Shown: positions 1 through 6,559 of the stretch, one piece after another
Layout of the letters: each line of letters begins with the position of its first letter
Numbering within the stretch: the stretch's first letter is position 1
Source: Armatimonadota bacterium
GTDB lineage: Bacteria; Actinomycetota; Acidimicrobiia; Spongiisociales; UBA5794
Length of the DNA: 7,482 bases
Direction: 5' to 3'
NCBI GenBank assembly: GCA_008501565.1
Contig: QQUL01000082.1
Span: 1 to 7,482 of the forward strand
Translations under genes and position numbers: made by a program
The notes under the pieces: model-generated
The model's input: only the letters and a program-made list of their open reading frames with translations
The model's database searches: none
What the model was told of the DNA's origin: nothing

Positions 1-27
1 TTGCCTACGTGTTGTAGCGTTCACTAC

Positions 28-81
28 GAGCCCTCCTTCTGAGCCGTGAGTCCAATAACCCACAGTCTCGTCGGAGGGCTC
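28..81. repeat. Inverted repeat with 9-bp arms, left-edge intergenic region
   Basis: GAGCCCTCC (28-36) is the exact reverse complement of GGAGGGCTC (73-81), with 36 bases between the arms. It lies in the gene-free stretch 1-136, downstream of the minus-strand CopD-like gene. The long loop makes it a poor simple terminator. It could be a distal terminator, a structured 3' end or part of a repeat. No open frame or RNA gene could be recognised in 1-136. Confidence 0.35.
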
Positions 82-103
82 AACCAATCACACCATCCAC
101 CCA

Positions 104-124
104 GGGACAACGTCCCCGGTTGTC
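104..124 (-). terminator. Possible weak hairpin downstream of the CopD-like gene
   Basis: Two mutually exclusive short stems can form 13-33 bases past the minus-strand stop codon at 137-139: GGGAC-AAC-GTCCC (104-116) and GACAAC-N7-GTTGTC (106-124). No T-run follows on the minus strand, so it is not a canonical intrinsic terminator. It is proposed only because of its position at the end of the three-gene minus-strand block. Confidence 0.25.
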
Positions 125-136
125 ACACCTAGGCCA

Positions 137-529
137 CTAGTACGGAAGGGCTGCCGCTGCCGCGAAGATCCCGATTGATAGCAGCAGGATGAACCCCTGC
201 ATGATGCCTCGAATGGCCGGAGGCGTCCGCTTGGCGGTGAACTGATGGACCAGCGCAATGATGATGACGATCGTGATGAGGTTCCACTTGAGAAGGAACT
301 CCTCGGGTTGGGCCTTGTCGATGTAATAGAGCCGCAGGCCCGTTGCGAGTGCCGTTGCCATCGCGATCCACGACACGACCGAGAATCGTCTTGCCGTTGC
401 CTGAAGCACGGATCGATCGTCGGTTGCCGAACGGATCGCAGAGACAAGGAAACCCAGGACGATGAGGCCTCCCGTCCAGGTGGCGGCGGCGACGAGATGC
501 ACGGTCTTGACAAGTTCGAGTTCGCTCAT
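137..529 (-). CDS. CopD-like four-helix integral membrane protein
   Basis: The 130-residue product is almost entirely hydrophobic, with about four membrane helices (near residues 7-31, 49-69, 79-97 and 108-127). It resembles the copper resistance D (CopD) domain. The first helix carries His11 in VHLVAAATWTGG, the second follows RRFS and has a TGL turn (about 63-65), and the third begins LLKWNL and ends with His95. In the family this domain lies in the cytoplasmic membrane and is linked to copper uptake or to undefined electron-transfer roles. Here it stands alone, without the CopC domain of larger fusions. The ATG at 529 lies 6 bp after the PAC2 stop, so the two are probably cotranscribed and translationally coupled; no strong Shine-Dalgarno sequence is seen. 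The copper operon in the same window makes a copper role tempting, but the two are in separate transcription units. The fold call is fairly secure; the substrate is unknown. Confidence 0.72.
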   Translation of the reverse strand: MSELELVKTVHLVAAATWTGGLIVLGFLVSAIRSATDDRSVLQATARRFSVVSWIAMATALATGLRLYYIDKAQPEEFLLKWNLITIVIIIALVHQFTAKRTPPAIRGIMQGFILLLSIGIFAAAAALPY

Positions 530-535
530 TGCGGC

Positions 536-1435
536 TTAGGAATCGCCTTCAAGGAACTTGACGATCTCGTCCACGAGATCGGCCCCCCCGTCCGGGTCAA
601 GCGAACCGCTCGGAGCATCAACCGAAGTCCACGAAGACGCCAGTGAGCCGAGGAGGGGTTCGTCATAGGACTCGATCTCCTCGAGATACTCGTTGATGTC
701 CGATCCGGCCTCTTCAAGGGCGTCGTCCACCTTCTCCGTGTATTCGGCGTCGATCGTGATCAACTCGGATGTGTCGATATGGAGGTTGGTGATGTCGGAG
801 ATCTTCTCGACGATCGCGAGAACCGCCTTGGGAAACGGGTTGCCAGACAGGTAGGGCGGCGTTGCAGCCCACATGGAGAGCGAGCGGATACCAGCTTCCT
901 TGCACGCACCCTGGACAACACCCACGATGCCGGTCGGACCCTTGTAGTTCGAGGATTCAAGACCGCTCTGGATGACGCTGACCGGGTCAGTTGCAACGCC
1001 AGCGAGTGACACCGGCTGGCGATGACCGATTGCCCCGACGTAGGCGCCAACAAGAATGACCTCTTCAACGCCCATGTCGTCAAGCACCTCGACCAGTGAA
1101 CGGGCGAATGTCTTCCACCGGAAGTTCGGTTCTGGTCCGGTCACCACAATGAGATCGCGGTCGTCGTTGAGACGCGAGATTGCGGTGAAACTCACCGATG
1201 GCCATGTCAACGATTGCGACACGCCATTGTCGATCTCGACGACAGGGCGGTGCTGCTGGAAGTCGTAGAACGGGTCAGGTTCGATCTCGGCGAAAGTTGA
1301 CGTTGCGTCGTGAGCATCGATGACGAAGTTGGCGGCAGTCGAGGCCACATCGCAGGCGTCGTTCCAGCCTCCGAATGCGACAATCGCGATCGGTCGACGA
1401 ACCGGGGGCTGCTGCTGCCGACGTATGACGTCCAT
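536..1435 (-). CDS. PAC2 family protein (proteasome-assembly-chaperone-like)
   Basis: The 299-residue product matches the PAC2 family, close in length to Mycobacterium tuberculosis Rv2125 (about 290 residues, from memory). Visible family signatures are IAIVAFGGWNDA (17-27), with the conserved Gly-Trp-Asn-Asp-Ala turn; DPFYDFQQHRP (53-63); GPEPNFRW (99-106); a GIVGVVQG strand (168-175); and the MWAATPPYLSGNPFP segment (187-201). The acidic C-terminus ends in an amphipathic helix, DLVDEIVKFLE. Eukaryotic PAC2 helps build the 20S proteasome. The role of the actinobacterial homologues is not established, so a chaperone function is only inferred from the family name. The frame is open upstream to 1666, but that extension overlaps the DUF255 gene and is arginine-rich, so ATG 1435 is preferred. 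That start lies 53 bp from the DUF255 stop and has a TANNNT box 6 nt before it. The CopD-like gene follows after 6 bp. Confidence 0.88.
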   Translation of the reverse strand: MDVIRRQQQPPVRRPIAIVAFGGWNDACDVASTAANFVIDAHDATSTFAEIEPDPFYDFQQHRPVVEIDNGVSQSLTWPSVSFTAISRLNDDRDLIVVTGPEPNFRWKTFARSLVEVLDDMGVEEVILVGAYVGAIGHRQPVSLAGVATDPVSVIQSGLESSNYKGPTGIVGVVQGACKEAGIRSLSMWAATPPYLSGNPFPKAVLAIVEKISDITNLHIDTSELITIDAEYTEKVDDALEEAGSDINEYLEEIESYDEPLLGSLASSWTSVDAPSGSLDPDGGADLVDEIVKFLEGDS

Positions 1436-1447
1436 CCCGAGAGGGTA
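1436..1447 (-). promoter_or_regulatory. Candidate -10 box for a leaderless PAC2 transcript
   Basis: On the minus strand the bases before the ATG at 1435 read TACCCT-CTCGGG-ATG. A TANNNT hexamer (1442-1447) is separated by 6 nt from the start codon, which would put the transcription start on or next to the A of ATG. There is no Shine-Dalgarno sequence and no convincing -35. The same geometry is seen before the DUF255 and csoR genes, which raises confidence somewhat. Confidence 0.4.
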
Positions 1448-1488
1448 GCCATCGAAGGATTTTGACTGCCCCCAACTTTGTTTCGTGG

Positions 1489-3513
1489 TCAGTCGAGTAG
1501 CGCCGCACCGAGATCGGCTGTGTCGGTGATCGGGAGTCCGCATACCAGTCTGTGGCAAACGTATGCGGTTGCCGTGTCCGAGGCGTCGCGCTCGGCGAAT
1601 AGAGGCACCGGCGAGTCCGAACCGCGGTTGACCACAGCGATGACGGTCGGTCGATAGGCACTCCACACAAGGCGTTCCATCTCAGCGGTGACGGAACCGG
1701 CCCCAGTGAGAGCAACCTCCTTGATGCCGGTGAGATGGGTTGCCCACACCGCCAGGCTGTGCCCGGAAAACGACGGGTGCCGACGTGCGACGATTGAGAC
1801 GGCTTCCATCGTGGATTCCATCTCGCCAATGGCTGTGAGGTCGCCGGTCAGGGCTGCGTGGATCTGGAGAGCTTCGAGTGCCAGCGCATTGTCGGACGGG
1901 GTCGGATTGTCCTGCATGTTCTTTGGCCGCGCTATGAGGGCCTCGGAGTTCGATGATGTTGCGTAGAAGCCACCCGTCGGATCCGTGAAACTCTCCCGGA
2001 GGTGAGCGACCAGCGCCTCGGCATGGGTGAACCATGTGACATCACCGCTGGTTTGGAACAACGTGTACAGGCCGATGGCAACTGCCGCGAGATCGTCGGC
2101 GAAGGCACCAACACCCGTTCCGTCGCGCCATGATCGCACGAGATGACCGTCGGGACTGGCGGTGGTCGTGAGGAACGATGCGATGGCCTCGGCTCGCTGT
2201 CGGTAGCGATCCTCATCAAGGATTGAACCGGCCTCAGCGAAGGCGCGGAGCGCAAAGCCGTTCCATGCAGACACGATCTTGTCGTCGCGGCCTGGCTGGA
2301 CTCGCGCCTTTCGTACGGCGATCAGGGCGTTGTCGATTCGGTCCCGTGCCCCCGTGAGCTGTTCCGGTGTGAGCCCAAGTTGGTCTGCAACCTCTGCAAG
2401 ATCACTCTCGCGGGTGGGGATGTTGTTCCCCTCGAAATTGCCGCCTGGTGTGAAGCCGTAAATCGCTGCGGCGACAGGAAGATCCTCGCCGAGGATCGAC
2501 GTCAGCTCCGCCCACGACCACACGGCGAATTTGCCTTCCTCTCCCTCGGAGTCGGCATCTTCGGCAGAGTGGATTCCACCGGTGGGATCAGCGAGCGTAC
2601 CGTCGAGATAGTCGAGCACCTCCACTGCGGTGGACCGGAACCGTTCATCCCCCGTCAGCTGCCATGTCCTGAGGTAGATGCGAGCGAGCAGTGCGTTGTC
2701 GTAGAGCATCTTCTCAAAGTGTGGGACAAGCCAAACGGCATCTACCGAGTATCTGGCAAACCCGCCGAGCAGGTGGTCGTAAATACCTCCCCGTGCCATC
2801 TTCTCAAGCGTTGTTGTCAGCATCCCGAGGGCTGTCTTTCCCGTGTCCGTTCCGGGCTGCATGGCAGCAACCCGCATCAGGAACTCAAGCGTTGGGGCCT
2901 GCGGGAACTTCGGGGCACCGCCGAATCCACCGTTGACGGTGTCGAAGGTGCGTCCGATGGCACCGACCGCTTCGTCAAGGTCGTGTTGTGTCGGTACCGG
3001 AGCTGTGGGATGACTGGCTTGGGAGATTGAGCGAGTGATCGTGTGCGCCTGCTGGTGGACACCTTCTCGGTTGGTGGTCCACGCATCCGTCACTGCTGCC
3101 ATCACATCCATGAAACTTGGGTGGTGGGTCATGGCGATCTTGGGGAAGTACGTTCCGGCAAAGATCGGCCTCTGATCGGGCGTCAGGAACACGGTCATCG
3201 GCCAGCCGCCCTGACCGGTCATTGACATGACGGCATCCATGTAGATCCGATCGATGTCTGGACGCTCCTCGCGGTCAACCTTCACATTGACGAAATGCTC
3301 GTTCATGTATTGAGCCGTTTCGGCGTCCTCAAAGGATTCGTGCGCCATGACATGGCACCAGTGGCAGGCCGAGTATCCAACCGACAGAAGGACGGGAACG
3401 TCGCGTCGGGTGGCATCTGAGAACGCTTCCGGTCCCCATTCGTACCAGTCGACAGGGTTGTCCGCGTGTTGCTTGAGATAAGGAGATGTGGCGTGTGCGA
3501 GTCGGTTGGACAT
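1489..3513 (-). CDS. DUF255 / YyaL-type thioredoxin domain-containing protein
   Basis: The 674-residue product matches the YyaL/SPATA20 family (about 680 residues in bacteria). Residues 1-170 form a thioredoxin-like domain, opening with LAHATSPYLKQHADNPVDW and carrying the redox-type motif Cys50-His-Trp-Cys53 and GGWP (102-105). The remainder resembles an alpha/alpha six-barrel of the glycosidase/epimerase type, with family motifs GGFGGAPKFP (195-204), GGFARYSVD (250-258), VPHFEKMLYDNA (263-274), HSAEDADSEGEEGKF (315-329), DDKIVSAWNG (410-419) and NPTPSDNALA (536-545). A late cysteine lies in TAYVCHR. There is no signal peptide, so it is probably cytosolic. The biochemical activity of the family is not established; a disulfide or sugar-related role is inferred from the folds. 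ATG 3513 is chosen because family proteins begin right before the NRLAHATSPYL segment and a TANNNT box lies 6 nt upstream. A TTG at 3591 in the same frame would overlap the divergent gene. Confidence 0.93.
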   Translation of the reverse strand: MSNRLAHATSPYLKQHADNPVDWYEWGPEAFSDATRRDVPVLLSVGYSACHWCHVMAHESFEDAETAQYMNEHFVNVKVDREERPDIDRIYMDAVMSMTGQGGWPMTVFLTPDQRPIFAGTYFPKIAMTHHPSFMDVMAAVTDAWTTNREGVHQQAHTITRSISQASHPTAPVPTQHDLDEAVGAIGRTFDTVNGGFGGAPKFPQAPTLEFLMRVAAMQPGTDTGKTALGMLTTTLEKMARGGIYDHLLGGFARYSVDAVWLVPHFEKMLYDNALLARIYLRTWQLTGDERFRSTAVEVLDYLDGTLADPTGGIHSAEDADSEGEEGKFAVWSWAELTSILGEDLPVAAAIYGFTPGGNFEGNNIPTRESDLAEVADQLGLTPEQLTGARDRIDNALIAVRKARVQPGRDDKIVSAWNGFALRAFAEAGSILDEDRYRQRAEAIASFLTTTASPDGHLVRSWRDGTGVGAFADDLAAVAIGLYTLFQTSGDVTWFTHAEALVAHLRESFTDPTGGFYATSSNSEALIARPKNMQDNPTPSDNALALEALQIHAALTGDLTAIGEMESTMEAVSIVARRHPSFSGHSLAVWATHLTGIKEVALTGAGSVTAEMERLVWSAYRPTVIAVVNRGSDSPVPLFAERDASDTATAYVCHRLVCGLPITDTADLGAALLD

Positions 3514-3525
3514 GGAGAAACCGTA
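3514..3525 (-). promoter_or_regulatory. Candidate -10 box for a leaderless DUF255 transcript
   Basis: The minus strand reads TACGGT-TTCTCC-ATG, giving a TANNNT hexamer (3520-3525) with exactly 6 nt before the ATG at 3513. No Shine-Dalgarno sequence is present and no clear -35 hexamer is seen 16-18 nt upstream. It would drive the DUF255 gene and perhaps the PAC2 and CopD-like genes after it. Confidence 0.4.
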
Positions 3526-3534
3526 CCTGCTTCC

Positions 3535-3563
3535 GAGACTGCGTTTGCCGCTTCCATTACCGT
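3535..3563 (+). promoter_or_regulatory. Weak candidate promoter of the MT0933-like gene
   Basis: GAGACT (3535-3540) and TACCGT (3558-3563) are 17 bp apart and could be -35 and -10 boxes. The -35 matches TTGACA at only three positions (GAC). The implied transcript would start near 3570 and carry a leader of about 20 nt that includes the Shine-Dalgarno sequence. The proposed element falls inside the 77-bp divergent region shared with the DUF255 gene. Confidence 0.25.
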
Positions 3564-3577
3564 TGGCGCAACCAACG
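3561..3577. repeat. Short inverted repeat between the divergent genes
   Basis: CGTTGG (3561-3566) and CCAACG (3572-3577) form a 6-bp perfect inverted repeat around CGCAA. It lies between the candidate -10 box and the Shine-Dalgarno sequence of the plus-strand small gene and touches both. It could be a repressor operator or a leader hairpin that limits ribosome access. The arms are short enough for chance to be a serious alternative. Confidence 0.3.
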
Positions 3578-3590
3578 AAAGGAATCGCCA

Positions 3591-3791
3591 ATGGGTTTCA
3601 TGGACAGCGTCAAGGGAATGGTCTCCAAGGGCAAGGACTTGGCCGGGGATCACGCCGACAAGGTGCAAGACGGAATTGACAAGGCCGCAGACGTCGCCGA
3701 TGACAAGACTGGTGGCAAGTACTCAGACCAGATCGATTCGGGCGCCGAAAAGGCGAAGGACTTCGTCGAAGGCCTCGACGACGACAACTAA
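3591..3791 (+). CDS. MT0933/Rv0909 antitoxin-like small protein
   Basis: The 66-residue product is lysine- and aspartate-rich, highly charged and predicted helical. It matches the MT0933_antitox family pattern: MGFMDSVKGMVSKGKDLAGD at the start, then KVQDGIDKAADVADDKTGG, then KYSDQIDSGAEKAKDF and an acidic tail. The core DGIDK..D.aDdKTGGKYSDqID is the family hallmark. The family name comes from the mycobacterial protein Rv0909, described as the antitoxin of Rv0910. No toxin-like gene is adjacent here, so an antitoxin function is doubtful and a generic stress or structural role is just as possible. A good Shine-Dalgarno sequence, GAAAGGAA (3577-3584), lies 6 nt before the ATG at 3591 and fixes this start over an in-frame ATG at 3486, whose extension is arginine- and tryptophan-rich. 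The gene is alone on the plus strand, divergent from DUF255 and convergent with copA. Confidence 0.82.
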   Translation: MGFMDSVKGMVSKGKDLAGDHADKVQDGIDKAADVADDKTGGKYSDQIDSGAEKAKDFVEGLDDDN

Positions 3792-3811
3792 TTCGCGTAC
3801 CCAGGGCTCCA
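3790..3811 (-). repeat. Dispersed repeat, copy 1 (after copA)
   Basis: AATTCGCGTACCCAGGG (plus-strand reading, 3790-3806) is identical to 6598-6614, and the next five bases match at four positions. Read on the minus strand, the copy ends the 3' region of copA as CCCTGGGTACGCGAATT. The identity runs past the base of the hairpin into unpaired flank and into the stop codon of the small plus-strand gene, so it is not explained by base pairing alone. Confidence 0.7.
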
Positions 3812-3845
3812 TTGGACAAATATGTCCAATGGAGCCCTGGGTACG
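3796..3845. terminator. Perfect 23-bp stem, 4-nt loop hairpin between convergent genes
   Basis: Positions 3796-3818 and 3823-3845 are exact reverse complements across a 4-base AATA loop. The stem runs from CGTACCCAGG at its base to TTGGACA at the loop. It begins 5 bp after the stop of the plus-strand small gene and ends 31 bp from the copA stop codon (3876-3878), so it can serve as a terminator for both converging transcripts. No T-run follows on either strand, as in the U-less terminators proposed for high-GC actinobacteria. Its base and outer flank recur near 6598. Confidence 0.75.
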
Positions 3846-3875
3846 GGTGTGGTGACTCCGGGGTGGCTCGTTGGG

Positions 3876-6047
3876 CTAGTGGAAGCGACGCAGTCGGAGT
3901 GAGTTGAGGACGACGGACACCGACGAGAACGCCATTGCCGCAGCAGCAATCATCGGGTTGAGGAATCCGAGTGCTGCGAGCGGTATTGCTGCGGTGTTGT
4001 AGGCGAAGGCCCAAAAGAGGTTCTGCCTGATCGTCGTGAAGGTTGATCGGGCGAGTCGAAGCGCCGTCACTGACAGAGCAGGATCACCAGACATCAGCAC
4101 GACGTCGCCGGCCTCGATGGCGATATCGGAACCCGAGCCGATCGCCATCCCGAGATCGGCGCGGGCCAACGCTGGGGAATCGTTGATACCGTCCCCGACA
4201 AAGGCAACAACCCGTCCGGCGTTTTGCATATTGGTGATCGCCGACACCTTGTCACCCGGCATGAGATCGGCGACAACCTCATCGATGCCAAGTTCCGCAC
4301 CGATAGTGGAAGCGACCCGAATCGAATCACCCGTCAGCATCGCCGTTTCAACGCCCAACTCGTGCAGGTCCTCGATTGCACCAGCCGATGTTTCTCGCAC
4401 CGTGTCCGCAACGCTCAGGACGCCCCGCACCTCACCATCCCATGCGGCAAGAAACGTGGTATTCCCGGCCGCGGCCATGGCGTCGAACCTCGATGACCAC
4501 GGTTCGACCGCGATGTTCTGGTCTGCCATGAGTGCCGGGGTGCCGACAATGACATGAACCCCGTCCACGATGCCGTGGGCACCCTTGCCCTGTATCGCCT
4601 GGAAGTCCTCAACCGACGTCAGCACAGCGTTCCGTTCCTCGGCACCGAGGGCAACCGCCTTCCCGATCGGATGCTCGGATCCGGCCTCAAGGGACCCGAC
4701 AAGGGTGAGGAATCGGCGTTGATCCTCGTCCGTATCGACGTCGACAAGGGTCATGGCCCCCCGCGTCAGCGTTCCCGTCTTGTCGAAAGCCACGATGTCG
4801 GTGTCCTTCGCACGTTCGAACACCTCTGCATTCTTGAAAAGGATCCCCATTTCGGCGCCCCGTCCCGATCCGACCATGATCGCTGTCGGGGTGGCGAGAC
4901 CGAGCGCACAGGGGCATGCGATGATCAGAACGGCCACGGAGTTCTGGAGTGAGCGTGCAACATCTTGGGTCGCGATGAGCCATGCGAGGCCCGTCACGAC
5001 GGCAATGGCGATGACCACAGGTACAAAGACGGCCGAAATCTGATCCGCCAGTCGCTGGATGGGGGCCTTGGTCGCCTGAGCCTCCTCGACGAGGCGGGTG
5101 ATCTGAGCAAGTGCCGTGTTGGGACCAACACCGGTGACCTCGACGACGAGCCTTCCCTGCTGGTTCACCGTGGCCGCAAAGACATGGGAACCCGCTTCCT
5201 TCGCGTTGGCTCGGCTCTCACCGGTCAGCATGGATTCGTCGACACCCGAGCGGCCCTCGATCACGGTTCCATCGGCCGGAATCTTGTCTCCCGGGAGCAC
5301 GACGATGGTGTTCCCCGGAGCCAACTCAAGTGGATCGACGAGTCGTTCGACGCCGTCCACCACGAGGCGCGCCTGCTTGGCTCCCAGGCTTGCCAGCTTG
5401 GCGATGGCCTGTGACGCCTGACCTTTCGCACGCGCTTCGAAGAATCGACCGACGAGGATGAGCGTGATGATCATGCCGGCTGTCTCGAAGAAGACATGAG
5501 CCTGACCGGTGGTGACAGCGTCGCCACCTTCCGTGAACAGAACAATCGTTGAGTAGATCCAGGCCGCGAGTGTGCCGACCGAGATCAGCGTGTCCATCGC
5601 AGGCGAGAGTGAGGTCACCTGCTTCCAGGTCGCGACATGGAACTGCCATCCGAAGATGAACACGACCGCTGTGGTGAGTACGAACTGAACCCACGGGTTC
5701 CAGGACTCCGCAGGGCCAACCATTGCCAGCCACATCACAGGAGCTGTGAGCGCGCCAGCCCCGATCACATTGCGAAGCTGTCTCTTCGCCTCGTCGGAGT
5801 AGCGCTCAGACACGGGCCGGCGATCGTCATCGGGTCCGATCTCGGATATCTCGTAGCCGATCCTTGCGACGGCATCCCGGAGGGTCTTGACGTCCGCATC
5901 CGAGCCGACCGTCGCACGCGCCTCTTGACCGGCGAAGTTCACCACGGCGGACTCGACCCCGTCCTGCTTGCTGAGGACGCGTTCGATTCGTACCGCGCAC
6001 GAAGCGCAGGTCATCCCTTCAACATCAAACCGGATCGTGTCAGTCAT
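3876..6047 (-). CDS. copA: Cu(I)-exporting P1B-type ATPase
   Basis: The 723-residue product pumps Cu(I) out across the cytoplasmic membrane using ATP. One N-terminal heavy-metal domain (about 3-69) carries GMTCASC with Cys14 and Cys17. Eight membrane helices are expected, starting near 92. The actuator domain has MLTGES (273-278). The sixth helix has the metal-site CPC (378-380), the phosphorylation site is DKTGT (Asp422), the nucleotide domain has SEHPIG (457-462), and the hinge is GDGINDSP (618-625). The last two helices carry YN (683-684) and MAFSS (705-709). CPC plus YN plus MxxSS is the Cu(I)/P1B-1 signature, which separates it from zinc or cobalt pumps. Length and motifs are complete. 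ATG 6047 is 6 bp after the copZ stop, has no clear Shine-Dalgarno sequence and is probably translationally coupled. It is the last gene of the csoR-copZ-copA operon, so copper should induce it through CsoR. Confidence 0.97.
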   Translation of the reverse strand: MTDTIRFDVEGMTCASCAVRIERVLSKQDGVESAVVNFAGQEARATVGSDADVKTLRDAVARIGYEISEIGPDDDRRPVSERYSDEAKRQLRNVIGAGALTAPVMWLAMVGPAESWNPWVQFVLTTAVVFIFGWQFHVATWKQVTSLSPAMDTLISVGTLAAWIYSTIVLFTEGGDAVTTGQAHVFFETAGMIITLILVGRFFEARAKGQASQAIAKLASLGAKQARLVVDGVERLVDPLELAPGNTIVVLPGDKIPADGTVIEGRSGVDESMLTGESRANAKEAGSHVFAATVNQQGRLVVEVTGVGPNTALAQITRLVEEAQATKAPIQRLADQISAVFVPVVIAIAVVTGLAWLIATQDVARSLQNSVAVLIIACPCALGLATPTAIMVGSGRGAEMGILFKNAEVFERAKDTDIVAFDKTGTLTRGAMTLVDVDTDEDQRRFLTLVGSLEAGSEHPIGKAVALGAEERNAVLTSVEDFQAIQGKGAHGIVDGVHVIVGTPALMADQNIAVEPWSSRFDAMAAAGNTTFLAAWDGEVRGVLSVADTVRETSAGAIEDLHELGVETAMLTGDSIRVASTIGAELGIDEVVADLMPGDKVSAITNMQNAGRVVAFVGDGINDSPALARADLGMAIGSGSDIAIEAGDVVLMSGDPALSVTALRLARSTFTTIRQNLFWAFAYNTAAIPLAALGFLNPMIAAAAMAFSSVSVVLNSLRLRRFH

Positions 6048-6053
6048 GCGGTG

Positions 6054-6266
6054 TTATGTGTTTGCGACTTCGTAGCCCTGCTCGTCGATCGCCTTCACCA
6101 TCGTGGCGACGTCGACACTGGACTCGTCGTATGTCACCGCGACGTTGCGGTTCTCGACTGAGACCTCTGCAGATACGACGCCATCGAGGGGCTGAAGTGC
6201 CCCTTCGATCGAGTTCTTGCAGTGGTCACACGATATGTCCGGGACGGACAGCGTGATATCGGTCAT
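6054..6266 (-). CDS. copZ: CopZ-like copper chaperone (heavy-metal-associated domain)
   Basis: The 70-residue product is a single ferredoxin-like heavy-metal-associated domain. VPDISCDHC has the Cu(I)-binding Cys13-x-x-Cys16, followed by KNSIEGALQPLDGVVSAEVSVENRNV and the closing VKAIDEQGYEV typical of the fold. Such proteins carry Cu(I) in the cytoplasm and hand it to the CopA amino-terminal domain or to CsoR. The usual Met two residues before the first Cys (MxCxxC) is Ile11 here. The ATG at 6266 overlaps the csoR stop in an ATGA junction, and a Shine-Dalgarno-like AAAGGAAA lies just upstream inside csoR. This links its translation to csoR. copA follows after 6 bp. The name copZ rests on domain and operon position. 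Confidence 0.92.
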   Translation of the reverse strand: MTDITLSVPDISCDHCKNSIEGALQPLDGVVSAEVSVENRNVAVTYDESSVDVATMVKAIDEQGYEVANT

Positions 6267-6553
6267 GGCTTTCCTTTCGTTCGGGGGAGGCCCGGCGCAT
6301 ACCGGAGCGTTTCGAGCAGCTCGTCGACGACCTGCGCAGAGCGCCCGGCTTCAACATGCTCGAGAACGCAGGTCTCGACATGGTTCTGCAGCAGGATCCG
6401 GTTGACACCTTCAAGGGAGCCTTGGAGTGCCGAAACCTGCTTCATGATGTCGGGGCAATACTGCTCTTCTTCGACCATGCGGATCACACCGTCGAGGTGT
6501 CCACGAACAGTCTTGAGCCTGTTGAGCGCCGACGTCTTGTGCTCTGTCTTCAT
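6263..6553 (-). CDS. csoR: CsoR-type copper-sensing transcriptional repressor
   Basis: The 96-residue, all-helical product belongs to the CsoR/RcnR family (DUF156). The Cu(I) ligands are all present: Cys33 in EEQYCPDI, His58 in LLQNHVE and Cys62 in ETCVLEH. The C-x24-H-x3-C spacing equals that of the M. tuberculosis CsoR triad (Cys36, His61, Cys65). The family's DNA-binding arginines are supported by NRLKTVRGHLDGV (11-23) and EGVNRIL. It binds its operator as a multimer when copper is absent and releases it when Cu(I) binds. ATG 6553 is chosen because it begins the conserved domain and lies 6 nt from a TATACT box. An in-frame ATG at 6625 would place the operator inside the gene. It is the first gene of the operon and overlaps copZ by 4 bases, so it regulates itself and both effectors. 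Confidence 0.95.
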   Translation of the reverse strand: MKTEHKTSALNRLKTVRGHLDGVIRMVEEEQYCPDIMKQVSALQGSLEGVNRILLQNHVETCVLEHVEAGRSAQVVDELLETLRYAPGLPRTKGKP

Positions 6554-6559
6554 ACCATC

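Noticed and set aside
1..136. A possible tRNA or structured RNA suggested by the paired GAGCCCTCC/GGAGGGCTC arms
   Set aside because: No cloverleaf, no T-arm GTTCRA-type sequence and no suitable anticodon arm could be built on either strand.
1436..1666. A 77-codon upstream extension of the PAC2 gene
   Set aside because: It overlaps the end of the DUF255 coding sequence in another frame, is arginine- and histidine-rich as expected of a shadow frame, and has no similarity to PAC2 amino termini.
2380..3030. A 216-codon plus-strand open frame opposite the DUF255 gene
   Set aside because: The opposite strand carries all family motifs of DUF255. This frame has no recognisable domain and shows the composition of an antisense shadow in high-GC DNA.
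3514..3591. A 26-codon upstream extension of the DUF255 gene from a TTG at 3591
   Set aside because: The extension crosses the divergent promoter region and touches the start of the small plus-strand gene. Family proteins start at the SNRLAHATSPYL segment, and a TANNNT box precedes ATG 3513.
5637..6161. A 174-codon plus-strand open frame opposite the start of copA and copZ
   Set aside because: The minus strand encodes the CopA heavy-metal domain and CopZ. The plus-strand product has no recognisable family.
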